Assembly (NCBI RefSeq): GCF_947495025.1
Contig: NZ_CANLXG010000002.1
Coordinates: 248,001 to 312,000 of the forward strand
Source: an uncultured Roseobacter sp.
GTDB taxonomy: Bacteria; Pseudomonadota; Alphaproteobacteria; Rhodobacterales; Rhodobacteraceae
Direction: 5' to 3'
Length of the DNA stretch: 64,000 nucleotides
How positions within the stretch are numbered: the stretch's first letter is position 1; every line of letters begins with the position of its first letter. Both the position numbers and the translations under genes were made by a program. Below the pieces are notes generated by a model. That model had not been told where the DNA came from, made no database searches, and saw only the letters and a program-made list of their open reading frames with translations. Positions 26,484-36,420 of this stretch are shown here, one piece after another.

Positions 26484-27556
26484 CGCGGATCCTGGTCATC
26501 GGAGGCGGTATCGCTGGCCTGTCCGTTGCCGCCCGGTTGTCTGCGGACGCAGAGGTGACCGTAATCGAGGCCGAGGATTCCCTTGGGTATCATGCTTCGG
26601 GACGGTCGGCGGCGCTGATTGAACAGAACTATGGTGCGCCATCGGTTCAGGCGCTGAACCGTGCCAGTGTGGACTATCTGCGCGGTCACGACGGCGGATA
26701 CCTCACGCCCCGCGGCCTGATGATCGTTGCAAACGACAAGGACAAAGAGGCTTTCGATGCTGACGTGGCCGCAATGGGCGTTCACCGGATTTCCGTCGCT
26801 GACGCCTGTGCGAAAGTGCCTGTCCTTGATCCCGGCTATGTAACCCTGGCCGCGTGGCATGCAGATGCGCATGATATTGATACCGACCGGTTGCTTCAGG
26901 GCTTTGCCCGCACGCTACGCGCCAATGGCGGCAGGGTCGTTGTAAGCCAGCGGATCACTGCTATTTCGCACGAAGATGCGCTTTGGTCGCTGCAAAGCGC
27001 TGATGACGAATGGTCCACAGATATCCTGGTCAATGCCGCGGGGGCCTGGGCGGATGAAGTGGCCGGACTGGCAGGCATCAGACCAATGGGCATCGTACCT
27101 TACCGGCGGTCTATGGCGCGGGTCGCCGCCCCGGCAGGTCACGATGTCAGCGGATGGCCGATGTTTTTTGGCGTCAGCGAAAGCTGGTACGCAAAACCGG
27201 ACGCCGGTGCACTGCTGGTGTCACCCGCAGACGAAGATCCCGTTGACCCGCACGATGCATGGGCCGAGGATATGACACTCGCTGAGGGTATTGCTTTGTA
27301 CGAAGAAGTTGTGACCGAGCCGGTATCGCGCATGCTGTCCAACTGGGCCGGCCTGCGCAGCTTTGCTCCCGACCGCACGCTCGTGCTGGGCCCCGATCCG
27401 GATATCCCCTCGTTTGTCTGGTGCGCAGGCCAGGGTGGCTACGGTATGCAGACCGCTCCGGCGGCCTCGCAGCTCGTGGCGGATATGGTCTTCGGCAGGC
27501 CCCCCCGACTTGCCGCAAACAGTATCGCCGCACTGCGGCCTGAGCGGCTGCGATGA
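26480..27556 (+). CDS. FAD-dependent amino-acid oxidase-like dehydrogenase
   Basis: 358 residues. The N-terminal RILVIGGGIAGLSVAARL is a dinucleotide fold, followed by LGYHASGRSAALIEQNYG and a C-terminal CAGQGGYGMQTAPAASQLVAD, which is typical of the D-amino-acid oxidase (DAO) superfamily. It would oxidise an amine or amino acid with electrons going to FAD. It is the middle gene of an ATGA-linked trio (aldo/keto reductase, this gene, DUF938 protein). The substrate is unknown. Confidence 0.87.
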   Translation: MTRILVIGGGIAGLSVAARLSADAEVTVIEAEDSLGYHASGRSAALIEQNYGAPSVQALNRASVDYLRGHDGGYLTPRGLMIVANDKDKEAFDADVAAMGVHRISVADACAKVPVLDPGYVTLAAWHADAHDIDTDRLLQGFARTLRANGGRVVVSQRITAISHEDALWSLQSADDEWSTDILVNAAGAWADEVAGLAGIRPMGIVPYRRSMARVAAPAGHDVSGWPMFFGVSESWYAKPDAGALLVSPADEDPVDPHDAWAEDMTLAEGIALYEEVVTEPVSRMLSNWAGLRSFAPDRTLVLGPDPDIPSFVWCAGQGGYGMQTAPAASQLVADMVFGRPPRLAANSIAALRPERLR

Positions 27557-28203
27557 CCGGCCGCCTGCCGCCCAGCGCCAGCGTGGCCACACCAATCACC
27601 GGGGTCAAAATGCATGCCCCTGCGGCGATGCGGAACGCGGCGGCGCTGACCGGAATGCTGGTGCAACACGCGCCGGAAACGGGCCTGGCGCTGGAGCTGG
27701 CCAGCGGTACGGGGCAGCACATCGTTTCCTTTGCGCGACAGATGCCAGGACTGATCTGGCACCCGACTGAAATCGCCCGCGACAGAATGGCCAGTATTGA
27801 CGCCTATGCGGTTGAAAGCGGCCTGGAGAATATCCGCGCGGCACAGATGCTCGACGCCACCAAACCCGGATGGTCAGAAACCAGAAATGGTTTCAGCCTG
27901 ACAGTGGTCATCAACCTGCTGCATCTGATCAGCACCCCGGCGACCTGCACCGTGATCGCCGAAACCGCACAGGCGCTGGCCCCTGGAGGTACGTTTGTGA
28001 TCTACGGCCCGTTCCGCCGCGATGGCACGCTGACCAGCGAGGGTGACAGCCGGTTTGATGCGGACCTGCGCCGCGCCGATCCGGCGATTGGCTACAAGAA
28101 CGATGCGGATATCGACAGCTGGCTGAAAGAGGCCGGTCTTGCAGACATCACCCGCCTGGAAATGCCTGCGAACAACCTCGCCTTTGTCGCCAGACGAGCC
28201 TAG
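27553..28203 (+). CDS. DUF938 SAM-dependent methyltransferase-like protein
   Basis: 216 residues. TGLALELASGTGQHIVSFAR is a Rossmann SAM-binding motif I, WHPTEIARDRMASIDAY is motif II, and VVINLLHLI with GTFVIYGPFRRDG completes the DUF938 signature. It is likely a methyltransferase of unknown substrate. It is coupled to the FAD enzyme gene by ATGA overlap and converges on the GcvT-family gene, the ends overlapping by four bases. Confidence 0.88.
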   Translation: MTGRLPPSASVATPITGVKMHAPAAMRNAAALTGMLVQHAPETGLALELASGTGQHIVSFARQMPGLIWHPTEIARDRMASIDAYAVESGLENIRAAQMLDATKPGWSETRNGFSLTVVINLLHLISTPATCTVIAETAQALAPGGTFVIYGPFRRDGTLTSEGDSRFDADLRRADPAIGYKNDADIDSWLKEAGLADITRLEMPANNLAFVARRA

Positions 28204-30701
28204 CCGTCGATCCGGATCCGGGCGTTTTTCGGATCATAGGGGCTGTCTTCGACAACTTCAGCGTCCCACAGCTGATCCAGTATCTTGACCTTCAGCTTTG
28301 TGCCCGGCCTGGCCAGATCAGGCGTTACATAGCCCATGCCGATAGATTTGCCGAAGTGCACCGAATAGCCACCGGACGTCAGTCGACCAACCCGGGTTTC
28401 GCCATGATAGAGCACCTCGCGTCCCCACGGATCGGCATCATCCGGCCCGTCAATAAGCAGCGTACAGCATCTTGCGCGCACACCGGTTTCCTCAAGCTTT
28501 TCCCGGCCATGGAAGTCTTTGGTCAGGTCAACAAACCGGGGCAGGTCAGCCTCAATCGGTGTTGCATCCCGCCCAAGCTCGGTGCCGAAAGCGCGATAGG
28601 ATTTCTCCTGCCGCAGCCAGTTTTGCGCACGCGCACCGACCAGTTTCATCCCATGTTTTTCGCCGGCTTTTTCCAGCTGATCAAAAAGGTAATTCTGCAT
28701 TTCGATCGGGTGATGCAGCTCCCAGCCCAGCTCGCCTGTATAGGCTACGCGGATCGCACGCACCGGGCACATACCCAGTTCGATGTTGCGCATGGTCAGC
28801 CAGGGGAACCGTTTGTTCGACAATACCGTCGCGGGGTCGGCTTCTTTGACAATCTCGTTCAGCACATCGCGGGATTTCGGCCCGGCAATCGCAAAGACAC
28901 CCCATTGTGTCGTCACGTCGTGACATTCGATATAGCCAAACTCCGGCGCCTTATCCTCGATGGCCTTGCGCAGGTAGTCGGCATCATAGGCCGTCCAGGC
29001 CCCTGCTGAGACGAGATAGTATTCATCCTGTGCCAGCCGCACGATGGTGTATTCAGTCCGCGTTGTGCCGTGACCTGTCAGCGCATAGGTCAGGTTGATC
29101 CGTCCGACCGATGGGAGCCTGTTACAGGTGAACCAGTCGAGAAACTGAGTAGCGCCCGGCCCCCGAACGACGTGTTTGGTAAAGGCTGTGGCATCAATGA
29201 GACCGACGCCCTCGCGGATCGCTTTCGCTTCTTCGACGGCGTATTGCCACCAGCCACCACGACGGAAGGAACGGGCATTGTGATCAAAGTCATCCGGAGC
29301 ATCGAGGGGCCCGAAATAGTTCGGCCGCTCCCACCCGTTGACCCAGCCGAACTGCGCGCCGCGCGCGGCCTGACGATCATAGGCTGGTGACGTGCGCAGC
29401 GGGCGGCAGGCCGGACGCTCTTCATCGGGGTGGTGCAGAATATAGACGTGCTCATAGCACTCCTCGTTCTTGCGCGCCGCGAATTCAGTCGTCATCCAGT
29501 CGCCGTAGCGTTTCGGATCAAGCGAGGCCATGTCGATCTCGGCCTCACCATCAACCATCAGCTGCGCAAGATAATAGCCGGTGCCGCCCGCCGCAGTTAT
29601 CCCGAAGGAGAACCCCTCAGCCAGCCACATGTTGCGCATACCCGGGGCGGGTCCAACCAGCGGGTTGCCATCCGGTGTATAGCAGATCGGGCCGTTGAAA
29701 TCGTCCTTGAGGCCGCTTTCCTCGCATGACGGGATGCGGTGGATCATGGCGAGGTACTGTTCTTCAATCCGCTCCAGATCAAGCTGGAAGAGATCCGCAC
29801 GGAAGCTGTCCGGCACGCCATATTCAAACCGCGCCGGCGCGTTTTTCTCATACACGCCGAGGATCCAGCCACCCCGCTCTTCGCGCACATAGGACTGAGC
29901 GTCGGCGTCCCGCACAACGGGGTGTTCCACATTGCCTTCTGCGCGGAACTTCACCAGTTCCGGGTCCTGATCCATCACAATGAACTGGTGCTCGACGGGG
30001 ATCGCCGGAATTTTGATACCCAGCATCTGCGCGGTGCGCTGAGCATGGTTGCCCGAGGCCGTGACCACGTGTTCTGCCGTGATAACGATCTGTTCGTCAG
30101 ACGGCACCAGGTTACCGCCCCTTTCTACCATCTTTGTGGCCGTCACTTCCCAGTGCGTGCCATTCCAGTGAAAGGCATCTGCCTGCCATTTCCGCTCGAT
30201 CATCACGCCGCGCTGGCGCGCGCCCTTGGCCATCGCCATCGTGACATCCGCAGGATTTATGTAGCCGTCAGTATGGTGGTAGAGCGCGCCTTTGAGGTCC
30301 TCGGTGCGGATAAGCGGCCATTTCGCTTTGATCTCGTCAGGCGTCATCCACTGATAGGGTACACCGCAGGTTTCGGCGGTGGATGCATAGAGCATATATT
30401 CGTCCATCCGCTCCTGTGTCTGCGCCATACGCAGATTGCCAACGACCGCAAAGCCCGCATTCAGACCGGTTTCTTCTTCCAGCGTTTTGTAAAAACGGAT
30501 CGAATAGTCGTGAATGTGGGTCGTGGCATAGGACATATTGAAATAGGGCAGAAGACCCGCCGCATGCCAGGTCGACCCGGACGTCAGCTCATCCCGCTCC
30601 AGCAGCATTACATCGTCCCAGCCGGCTCTGGCGAGGTGATATGCGATAGATGTGCCCACGGCACCACCGCCAACAACCAGTGCTTTCACCTGCGTTTTCA
30701 T
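28200..30701 (-). CDS. GcvT-family FAD-dependent dehydrogenase (dimethylglycine/sarcosine dehydrogenase type)
   Basis: 833 residues. The FAD domain (about 1-370) has ALVVGGGAVGTSIAYHL and TSGSTWHAAGLLPYF, whose His is the covalent-FAD histidine in mammalian dimethylglycine dehydrogenase. A FAO_M linker domain is followed by the folate-binding GcvT domain (about 440-720) and the GcvT C-terminal barrel. Such enzymes demethylate dimethylglycine, sarcosine or related N-methyl amines, transferring the methyl to tetrahydrofolate and electrons to ETF. Glycine-betaine breakdown is a common use in roseobacters; substrate not decidable here. Confidence 0.92.
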   Translation of the reverse strand: MKTQVKALVVGGGAVGTSIAYHLARAGWDDVMLLERDELTSGSTWHAAGLLPYFNMSYATTHIHDYSIRFYKTLEEETGLNAGFAVVGNLRMAQTQERMDEYMLYASTAETCGVPYQWMTPDEIKAKWPLIRTEDLKGALYHHTDGYINPADVTMAMAKGARQRGVMIERKWQADAFHWNGTHWEVTATKMVERGGNLVPSDEQIVITAEHVVTASGNHAQRTAQMLGIKIPAIPVEHQFIVMDQDPELVKFRAEGNVEHPVVRDADAQSYVREERGGWILGVYEKNAPARFEYGVPDSFRADLFQLDLERIEEQYLAMIHRIPSCEESGLKDDFNGPICYTPDGNPLVGPAPGMRNMWLAEGFSFGITAAGGTGYYLAQLMVDGEAEIDMASLDPKRYGDWMTTEFAARKNEECYEHVYILHHPDEERPACRPLRTSPAYDRQAARGAQFGWVNGWERPNYFGPLDAPDDFDHNARSFRRGGWWQYAVEEAKAIREGVGLIDATAFTKHVVRGPGATQFLDWFTCNRLPSVGRINLTYALTGHGTTRTEYTIVRLAQDEYYLVSAGAWTAYDADYLRKAIEDKAPEFGYIECHDVTTQWGVFAIAGPKSRDVLNEIVKEADPATVLSNKRFPWLTMRNIELGMCPVRAIRVAYTGELGWELHHPIEMQNYLFDQLEKAGEKHGMKLVGARAQNWLRQEKSYRAFGTELGRDATPIEADLPRFVDLTKDFHGREKLEETGVRARCCTLLIDGPDDADPWGREVLYHGETRVGRLTSGGYSVHFGKSIGMGYVTPDLARPGTKLKVKILDQLWDAEVVEDSPYDPKNARIRIDG

Positions 30702-30831
30702 GGCCCGACTCCCTCGACCTGCAATCCTGAGCTATTTCTAGAAAAGAGCGGCGCACTTTCGCCCTGCTGAGCCGACCGCACGGCGCGCAAAAACGACCTT
30801 TCCGGCACAGGATTTCCCTGGCAGCAGGTCC

Positions 30832-31506
30832 TCAGCGGAGGAGATCAAACACAACTGTGCCAACCGGACGCAATCCATCGGTCTGCAGAAACGCAGGATG
30901 CGTCAGAAGCCGCACAGACTGCCTGGGCTGCGTTGGCGCATTTGAGCTGGAGAACTCCGGTCCGCTGTCAGCACCCGCATCCCAGACCCACAAAGGTACG
31001 CTGACCTGTTCGCGCCACGCATCCTCTGAGCGCAGTCTGACCCCGGAGACGCCCGAAAACCAGTCCGGGCTTGGTGCCAGCATCGTTGCAAGCGAGACAA
31101 AATGGTGTTTTTCGGTGACCGGAAGAGTGAACCCAAAGGTTGCAACGCCCCCCTCTGATCCCGGAACGACGATGTGCTCGCCAACACGCCCACGCCTGGC
31201 ACCTTCGGTCAGTTCTGCCTCCAGCACTCCTGTTCGCCCGTTCGTCGCGACCAGCGCCAGCCCGCTGGATGCGGTGTCACCGTCTTTGAACAACTGGTAG
31301 CGATCCGAATGGGCAAAAGCGATCAGCCGCGACCAGTGAGCGCCCTCTGGCAGGGTCGCTGCGGTGTCTGTGGACCAGTTCAGCGTGACGGTTACGGAAT
31401 ATGCTGCATCCTGCGCAGCGCCCGGCACGGCGCTGGTCGCAGCAAGTACGGCGGCCGCCAGAAGATGCCGCGCCGCTTGCCTGAAGCGGTTATTCCTGCG
31501 GGGCAA
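30832..31506 (-). CDS. Secreted spondin-domain protein
   Basis: 224 residues. An N-terminal signal (RQAARHLLAAAVLAATSAVPGAAQ) is followed by a spondin N-terminal domain (PF06468): YSVTVTLNWSTDT, EGAHWSRLIAFAHS, FVSLATMLAPSPDWFSGVSGVRL and VPLWVWDAGADSGPEF match the family's conserved blocks. Bacterial spondin-domain proteins are secreted or surface proteins of unknown role. The start appears to be TTG (31504-31506) and overlaps the end of the upstream oxidase gene by 17 bases; no internal ATG gives an intact signal. Confidence 0.8.
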   Translation of the reverse strand: MPRRNNRFRQAARHLLAAAVLAATSAVPGAAQDAAYSVTVTLNWSTDTAATLPEGAHWSRLIAFAHSDRYQLFKDGDTASSGLALVATNGRTGVLEAELTEGARRGRVGEHIVVPGSEGGVATFGFTLPVTEKHHFVSLATMLAPSPDWFSGVSGVRLRSEDAWREQVSVPLWVWDAGADSGPEFSSSNAPTQPRQSVRLLTHPAFLQTDGLRPVGTVVFDLLR

Positions 31507-32899
31507 AGATCTTTCCCGGGTTCATAATATTCGCCGGATCAAGGGCCGCCTTGATCGCGCTCATCACGAGGGTCGCATCACCCAGTTCTGCCTCAAGGTA
31601 TTTCTGTTTGCCCTGCCCGATTCCGTGTTCACCGGTACATGTCCCGCCCACAGAAATCGCAAGATCACTCAGCCAGCTGACAAAATCCTGTGCCTTCGCG
31701 ACCTCTTCGGGGTCATCCATAAAGACCAGAGGCGTGACGTGAAAATTGCCGTCACCCGCGTGCCCCACAATCGGCGCAACAAGACCCAGCTCTGCGGCAC
31801 GCTCCTGTGCCGCGTTAACGCAGTCAGCCAGTTTGGAAATGGGCACGCAGGCATCGGTCGCCACACCTTTGGCACCCGGCCGGTATTGCAGCATTGCCCA
31901 ATAGGCATCGTGCCGTGCTTTCCACAGGCGGTTGCGCTCCTCGGGCGTGGACGTCGCCTCAAAGCCGGAACCTCCCTGATCAGCGGCAATCGCGCCAAAG
32001 ATGGCTGCCTGCTCCTCCACGCCGGTTTTGGTGCCATGGAATTCCAGCAGCAGCAGTGGTGTTTCAGGCAGCCCCAGCGCTGAATACCCATTCACCGCCT
32101 GCACCATCGTCGTGTCCAGCAGTTCGATACGTGCGACCGGGACGCCGTACTGGATTACAGCGGTGACGGCCCGGCAGGCCGCATCCACTGTCGGAAACGA
32201 ACACCGGGCAGAGCTGATGGCCTCCGGGATGCCCTGCAGGCGCAGTGTGATCTCGGTGATGATGCCCAGCGTTCCCTCGCTGCCGACCAGCAGGCGGGTC
32301 AGGTCGTACCCGGCCGAAGATTTTCGCGCCCGGGTGCCGGTCCGGATCACCCGCCCGTCCGCCATTACGGCCTCGACCGCAAGCACATTGTCTTTCATCG
32401 TACCATAGCGCACCGCATTGGTGCCCGAGGCGCGCGTAGACGCCATACCGCCAAGCGACGCATTGGCTCCGGGATCAATCGGAAAGAACAGTCCTTTATC
32501 GCGCAACCACGTGTTAAGATCCTCGCGCGTGACGCCGGGCTGAACACGACAATCCAGATCGTCGGCATTGACCTCCAGAACTGCGTTCATCTGGCTGAGA
32601 TCAATACAGATCCCGCCTGCGGGAGCGTTCACATGCCCCTCAAGCGACGTACCCGTGCCATAAGGAATGACCGGTACATCATGCGTGGCGCAGACCTTGA
32701 CGATGTCCGACACTTCGACGGTGCTGTGTGGGAAGACAACGGCATCAGGCGCCTGGTTTTCTATCCAGGTGGTCGTGTGCCCATGCTGCTCACGGATGGA
32801 CTGGCCGGTCTGAAGCCGTTCGCCAAAGCTCTGTTTCAGAATGCCGGTGACGGTTTCGATACCCGTCTCATTGCGTGGAAGCGATACGATGCCTGCCAA
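31490..32899 (-). CDS. FAD-linked D-lactate/glycolate dehydrogenase-type oxidase
   Basis: About 469 residues. The PCMH FAD domain carries VIPYGTGTSLEGHVNAPAGG, SLGGMASTRASGTNAVRYGTM and LLVGSEGTLGIITEITL; the C-terminal domain has GHAGDGNFHVTPL and GEHGIGQGK. It resembles cytochrome-linked D-lactate dehydrogenase and glycolate oxidase GlcD. I chose a TTG start (32897-32899) because AAGGAG lies six bases upstream and the 5' extension to 32998 would overlap the ggt gene. It is probably co-transcribed with ggt upstream. Confidence 0.88.
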   Translation of the reverse strand: MAGIVSLPRNETGIETVTGILKQSFGERLQTGQSIREQHGHTTTWIENQAPDAVVFPHSTVEVSDIVKVCATHDVPVIPYGTGTSLEGHVNAPAGGICIDLSQMNAVLEVNADDLDCRVQPGVTREDLNTWLRDKGLFFPIDPGANASLGGMASTRASGTNAVRYGTMKDNVLAVEAVMADGRVIRTGTRARKSSAGYDLTRLLVGSEGTLGIITEITLRLQGIPEAISSARCSFPTVDAACRAVTAVIQYGVPVARIELLDTTMVQAVNGYSALGLPETPLLLLEFHGTKTGVEEQAAIFGAIAADQGGSGFEATSTPEERNRLWKARHDAYWAMLQYRPGAKGVATDACVPISKLADCVNAAQERAAELGLVAPIVGHAGDGNFHVTPLVFMDDPEEVAKAQDFVSWLSDLAISVGGTCTGEHGIGQGKQKYLEAELGDATLVMSAIKAALDPANIMNPGKIFAPQE

Positions 32900-32924
32900 T
32901 GCTGTCTCCTTCAGTGCTTTGCCA

Positions 32925-34703
32925 TCAGCGCCCGAGCGCAATGCCTTCGCGTCGCGGGTCGGCACCGCCCTGCAGTGTTTCACCGATGGCAATCGCATGT
33001 AAACCCGAGGTCAGCGCGCGGGCGTTCACTTCAAACCCCAGATCCGTGAGCGGCCCAGTCAGACTTTCGGCACCGGTACCGGCCTCTACATCATATGTGC
33101 CGAAGCGGTTTACAGCGTGCGGAACGGACACGGCTTCCTGAATATTCATTCCCCAGTCGAGATGCGCGATAATGCTCTCGGCCACATATCCGATGATCCG
33201 GCTGCCGCCCGGGCTGCCAATGGCAAGAACCGGGGCGTCATCTTTCATCACAATGGTCGGCGCCATAGAAGATCTCGGGCGCTTGCCGGGTTCTACCCTG
33301 TTGGCAATCGGCACACCCTCGCTGTGTGAGCGGAATGAGAAGTCCGTCAGTTCGTTGTTCAGGAGGAAACCGCGCACCATCAGCCGGCTGCCGAAGCCGT
33401 TTTCGATGGTTGTTGTCATCGACGCCACATTTCCGGCCGCATCCACAATCGAAATATGCGAGGTGGACGGAAGCTCGATCGACGCGTCATCAGCATAGTT
33501 CAGGGCATGATCGAACGCAGGATTGCCCGGGGCAACCTCTGTCAGAGCGCTTTGCCCACCCAGCTGTGCTGCGCGTTCTGCAAGATATGCGGGATCAACA
33601 AGACCCACCGCAGGCACCGGGACAAAATCGCTGTCCGCCATGTAACGGCCCCTGTCGGCGAACGCGAGGCGCGACGCATCCCCGATCAGTCTGCGCACCT
33701 GTGCATCACCGGGGCCCGCTGAGAGATCATAGCCTTCAAGCATGCCCAGGATCTGACCGACCGTCAGTGCACCCGATGATGGCGGGCCCATGCCACAGAC
33801 GTCATGGGCACGGTAGGTCACACAGACCGGTGCGCGTTCTTTGACCTCATAGATACTCAGATCCGTTTCAGACAACACACCAGGATTGCCCGGAGCGGAC
33901 TGCACGGTTGCCACGATATCCCGCGCGATGTCGCCGGTGTAAAAGGCGTCAGCGCCGCCTCGTGCCATCAGGCGCAGGGTTTCAGCGTACTGAGGGTTCT
34001 CAAGCGTGTCTCCGACCGCGAGCGGCACCCCTTCGGGCAGGAAATATGCCGCAGTCTCCGGGAAACGCCCCAGCCGCTCCGCGTCCGATTCCACAAGAGC
34101 TGCAAGACGTGGCGAAACCGCAAAACCCTGCTCGGCGGTTTCGATGGCAGGGGTCAGGAGGTTCTGCCATTCCAGAGCGCCCCACCTGGCATGTACCTCA
34201 CCCATAAGCGCGGGTGTGCCGGGCGTCCCGACGGACAGCCCACCGACAACCGCGTCGAAGAATTTCAGCGGCTCGCCCGCAGAATCCTGAAACAATCGGG
34301 GGGTCGCATCCAAAGGCGCGGTTTCCCGCCCATCGAGTGTGGTCAGGGTCTCTGTTGCCGCATCGTAATAGACAAGAAACGCACCGCCACCGAGACCAGA
34401 TGACTGCGGCTCGACCAGACCGAGCATCGCCTGCACGGCAACCAGAGCATCCGCAGCCGTGCCACCCTGTGCCAGAATGTCAGCACCGGCCTGGACCGCG
34501 AGGGGGTTGGCCGCGGCGACCATCCACTGAGATGCCTCAACAGGCTGGCGGGCGGCCTTGGCCGCGAATGCCGCCGAAATCTCCGGGGAAAGCGCCTCAA
34601 AAGCGCCTTGTGTGGCCGCTTCGGGCTGCACCGCATCGGCGGCCTGCTGGGCCTGTGCGGCTGTGGCAACTGAAAGAGCAAGAAGAGCAGCAGAAAATCG
34701 CAT
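32925..34703 (-). CDS. ggt: Gamma-glutamyltransferase
   Basis: 592 residues. A signal peptide (MRFSAALLALSVATAAQAQQ) directs it to the periplasm. Family motifs include QSSGLGGGAFLVYYD, DGRETAP and PSTSHISIVDAAGNVASM, in which Thr414 is the predicted autocatalytic cleavage site and nucleophile, and the end of the small subunit, PGGSRIIGYV. It removes gamma-glutamyl groups from glutathione and related peptides. The start at 34703 gives the signal peptide; longer starts up to 34940 run into the hydroxyacid dehydrogenase gene and were rejected. Confidence 0.95.
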   Translation of the reverse strand: MRFSAALLALSVATAAQAQQAADAVQPEAATQGAFEALSPEISAAFAAKAARQPVEASQWMVAAANPLAVQAGADILAQGGTAADALVAVQAMLGLVEPQSSGLGGGAFLVYYDAATETLTTLDGRETAPLDATPRLFQDSAGEPLKFFDAVVGGLSVGTPGTPALMGEVHARWGALEWQNLLTPAIETAEQGFAVSPRLAALVESDAERLGRFPETAAYFLPEGVPLAVGDTLENPQYAETLRLMARGGADAFYTGDIARDIVATVQSAPGNPGVLSETDLSIYEVKERAPVCVTYRAHDVCGMGPPSSGALTVGQILGMLEGYDLSAGPGDAQVRRLIGDASRLAFADRGRYMADSDFVPVPAVGLVDPAYLAERAAQLGGQSALTEVAPGNPAFDHALNYADDASIELPSTSHISIVDAAGNVASMTTTIENGFGSRLMVRGFLLNNELTDFSFRSHSEGVPIANRVEPGKRPRSSMAPTIVMKDDAPVLAIGSPGGSRIIGYVAESIIAHLDWGMNIQEAVSVPHAVNRFGTYDVEAGTGAESLTGPLTDLGFEVNARALTSGLHAIAIGETLQGGADPRREGIALGR

Positions 34704-34728
34704 GATCGGTCCTTTCGGGTGACATTGA

Positions 34729-35715
34729 TTACAGCATGGACGGAACCACCTGATCCGGTGGCCGGTGGCCGTCATCGAAGGTCTTGATGTTGATGATGAC
34801 TTTTTCACCCATCTCCATCCGTCCTTCGCGGGTGGCCGAACCCATGTGCGGCAAGAGTACCACATTGCGCAGCTCACGCAGGCGTGGATTCGCCTGGGTG
34901 CCATGTTCGTAGACATCGAGTCCTGCGCCTGCGATTTCACCCGCGCGCAGCATCCGGGTCAGCGCATTTTCGTCGATCACCTCGCCACGCGAGGTATTTA
35001 CGATCACAGCCTCTGGTTTCAGCAGCTTAAGACGGCGCGCATTCATAAGATGGAACGTCGACGGTGTCGCCGGACAGTTGATCGAAATGACATCCATCCG
35101 CGCGACCATCTGATCCAGGCTTTCCCACCATGTGGCATCGAGTGCGGCCTCCTGCTCGGGACGCAGGCGGCGGCGGTTATGATAGTGCACCTGCATGCCG
35201 AACGCGGTGGCCCGCCGGGCAACGGCTTGTCCGATCCGGCCCATACCCAGTATGCCCAGCCTGCGCCCGCCGACCCGCCCGCCCAGAAAAGCATTCGGCG
35301 CCCAACCGTTCCATTCGTCCGCCTGCATCACCGCCAGGCCCTCGGACATGCGGCGCAGCACGGCCAGGATCAGCGCCATGGTCATATCAGCCGTGTCATC
35401 CGTCAGAACGCCAGGTGTGTTGGACACCAGCACGCCCCGCTGGCGGGCTGTTGCGACATCAATGTGGTCCACACCAGCACCATAGTTCGCAATCAGTTTC
35501 AGGCGGTCCCCCGCCTGGCCGATCAGCGGCGCGTCGATTGTATCGGTCACAGTCGGCACAAGAACATCTGCCTCGCGCACCGCCGCAGCCAGCTCTTCGC
35601 GGGTCATAGGCTCATCACTGTCGCGCAGCGTGACATCGAACAGCTCACAAAGTCTGGTTTCGACCGCTTCGGGCAACCGTCGCGTCACAACAACACTCAA
35701 CCGCGGCTTTGACAT
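34729..35715 (-). CDS. D-isomer-specific 2-hydroxyacid dehydrogenase (glyoxylate/hydroxypyruvate reductase type)
   Basis: 328 residues. The catalytic domain is followed by the Rossmann motif RRLGILGMGRIGQAVARRA, then NTSRGEVIDENAL (substrate Arg) and the catalytic His in LPHMGSATREGR. It reduces a 2-oxo acid such as glyoxylate, hydroxypyruvate or a related compound with NAD(P)H. GGGAGG lies eight bases upstream of the ATG at 35715. It is the first gene of a unit with ggt and the D-lactate-type oxidase; oxidation and reduction of 2-hydroxy acids is a common theme. Confidence 0.92.
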   Translation of the reverse strand: MSKPRLSVVVTRRLPEAVETRLCELFDVTLRDSDEPMTREELAAAVREADVLVPTVTDTIDAPLIGQAGDRLKLIANYGAGVDHIDVATARQRGVLVSNTPGVLTDDTADMTMALILAVLRRMSEGLAVMQADEWNGWAPNAFLGGRVGGRRLGILGMGRIGQAVARRATAFGMQVHYHNRRRLRPEQEAALDATWWESLDQMVARMDVISINCPATPSTFHLMNARRLKLLKPEAVIVNTSRGEVIDENALTRMLRAGEIAGAGLDVYEHGTQANPRLRELRNVVLLPHMGSATREGRMEMGEKVIINIKTFDDGHRPPDQVVPSML

Positions 35716-35835
35716 TCTGGGCCTCCCGGGACTTGGCGAACGTTCTGTTTTCATGGCATGGTGACGGAACTGGTGACGAGGCACAAGAACCCCGCACCAA
35801 GTTATGAGCAAAATAAGAATTACAGGCTGTGTTTG

Positions 35836-36339
35836 ATGACCAGAGTATTCCGCCGGATTTTGGCCGGTCTGATCCTGTCGGCAATGACGTTCGTATCTGC
35901 AACGGCATCACAGACAGGTCCTGTGACCAATCTGCCTTTGCCGCGCTATGTGTCGATGAAGGCTTCTGAAGGGAATGTGCGTCGCGGACCGTCGCTGACA
36001 CACAGAATCGACTGGGTGTTCACCCGCCGGGACATGCCACTTCAGATTACCGCAGAACACGGACACTGGCGCAGGGTCGAAGACCGCGAAGGCCAGGGCG
36101 GATGGGTCCATTATTCCCTTCTGTCAGGTGTCCGGACGGTCATCGTCGAACACGATATGCTGACCCTTCACCAGCGACCGGACACCGATGCGCCGGTTGC
36201 CGCAGCGCTGGAACTGGGCGTTATTGCGCGGCTCGGCAAATGTGAAGAGAGCTGGTGTCAGCTCAGGTCAGGAGGCTACCGGGGCTGGGCGCGCAAAGAC
36301 CACCTGTGGGGCGTGGCCGCAGACGAAATCCGGGACTGA
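35836..36339 (+). CDS. Secreted SH3-like domain protein
   Basis: 167 residues. An N-terminal signal (RRILAGLILSAMTFVSATAS, about 6-25) is followed by two SH3-like (DUF1058/SH3b) repeats: NVRRGPSLTHRIDWVFTRRDMPLQI with WVHYSLLSG, and LTLHQRPDTDAPVAAALELGVIARLGKC with GWARKDHLWGV. Such domains bind peptidoglycan or extracellular ligands. The start at 35836 begins the signal peptide; the gene is divergent from the hydroxyacid dehydrogenase gene. Confidence 0.85.
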   Translation: MTRVFRRILAGLILSAMTFVSATASQTGPVTNLPLPRYVSMKASEGNVRRGPSLTHRIDWVFTRRDMPLQITAEHGHWRRVEDREGQGGWVHYSLLSGVRTVIVEHDMLTLHQRPDTDAPVAAALELGVIARLGKCEESWCQLRSGGYRGWARKDHLWGVAADEIRD

Positions 36340-36420
36340 CCGGGCGAACACAGATAACATGCGCCTTTCCAGGCGTGTACGTCATCCGGTTTTCTGAAAC
36401 CGACCCACAAAGGAACCGAC

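Noticed and set aside
34704..34940. Longer N-terminus for gamma-glutamyltransferase
   Set aside because: It would place unrelated residues before a clear signal peptide and would overlap the hydroxyacid dehydrogenase gene.
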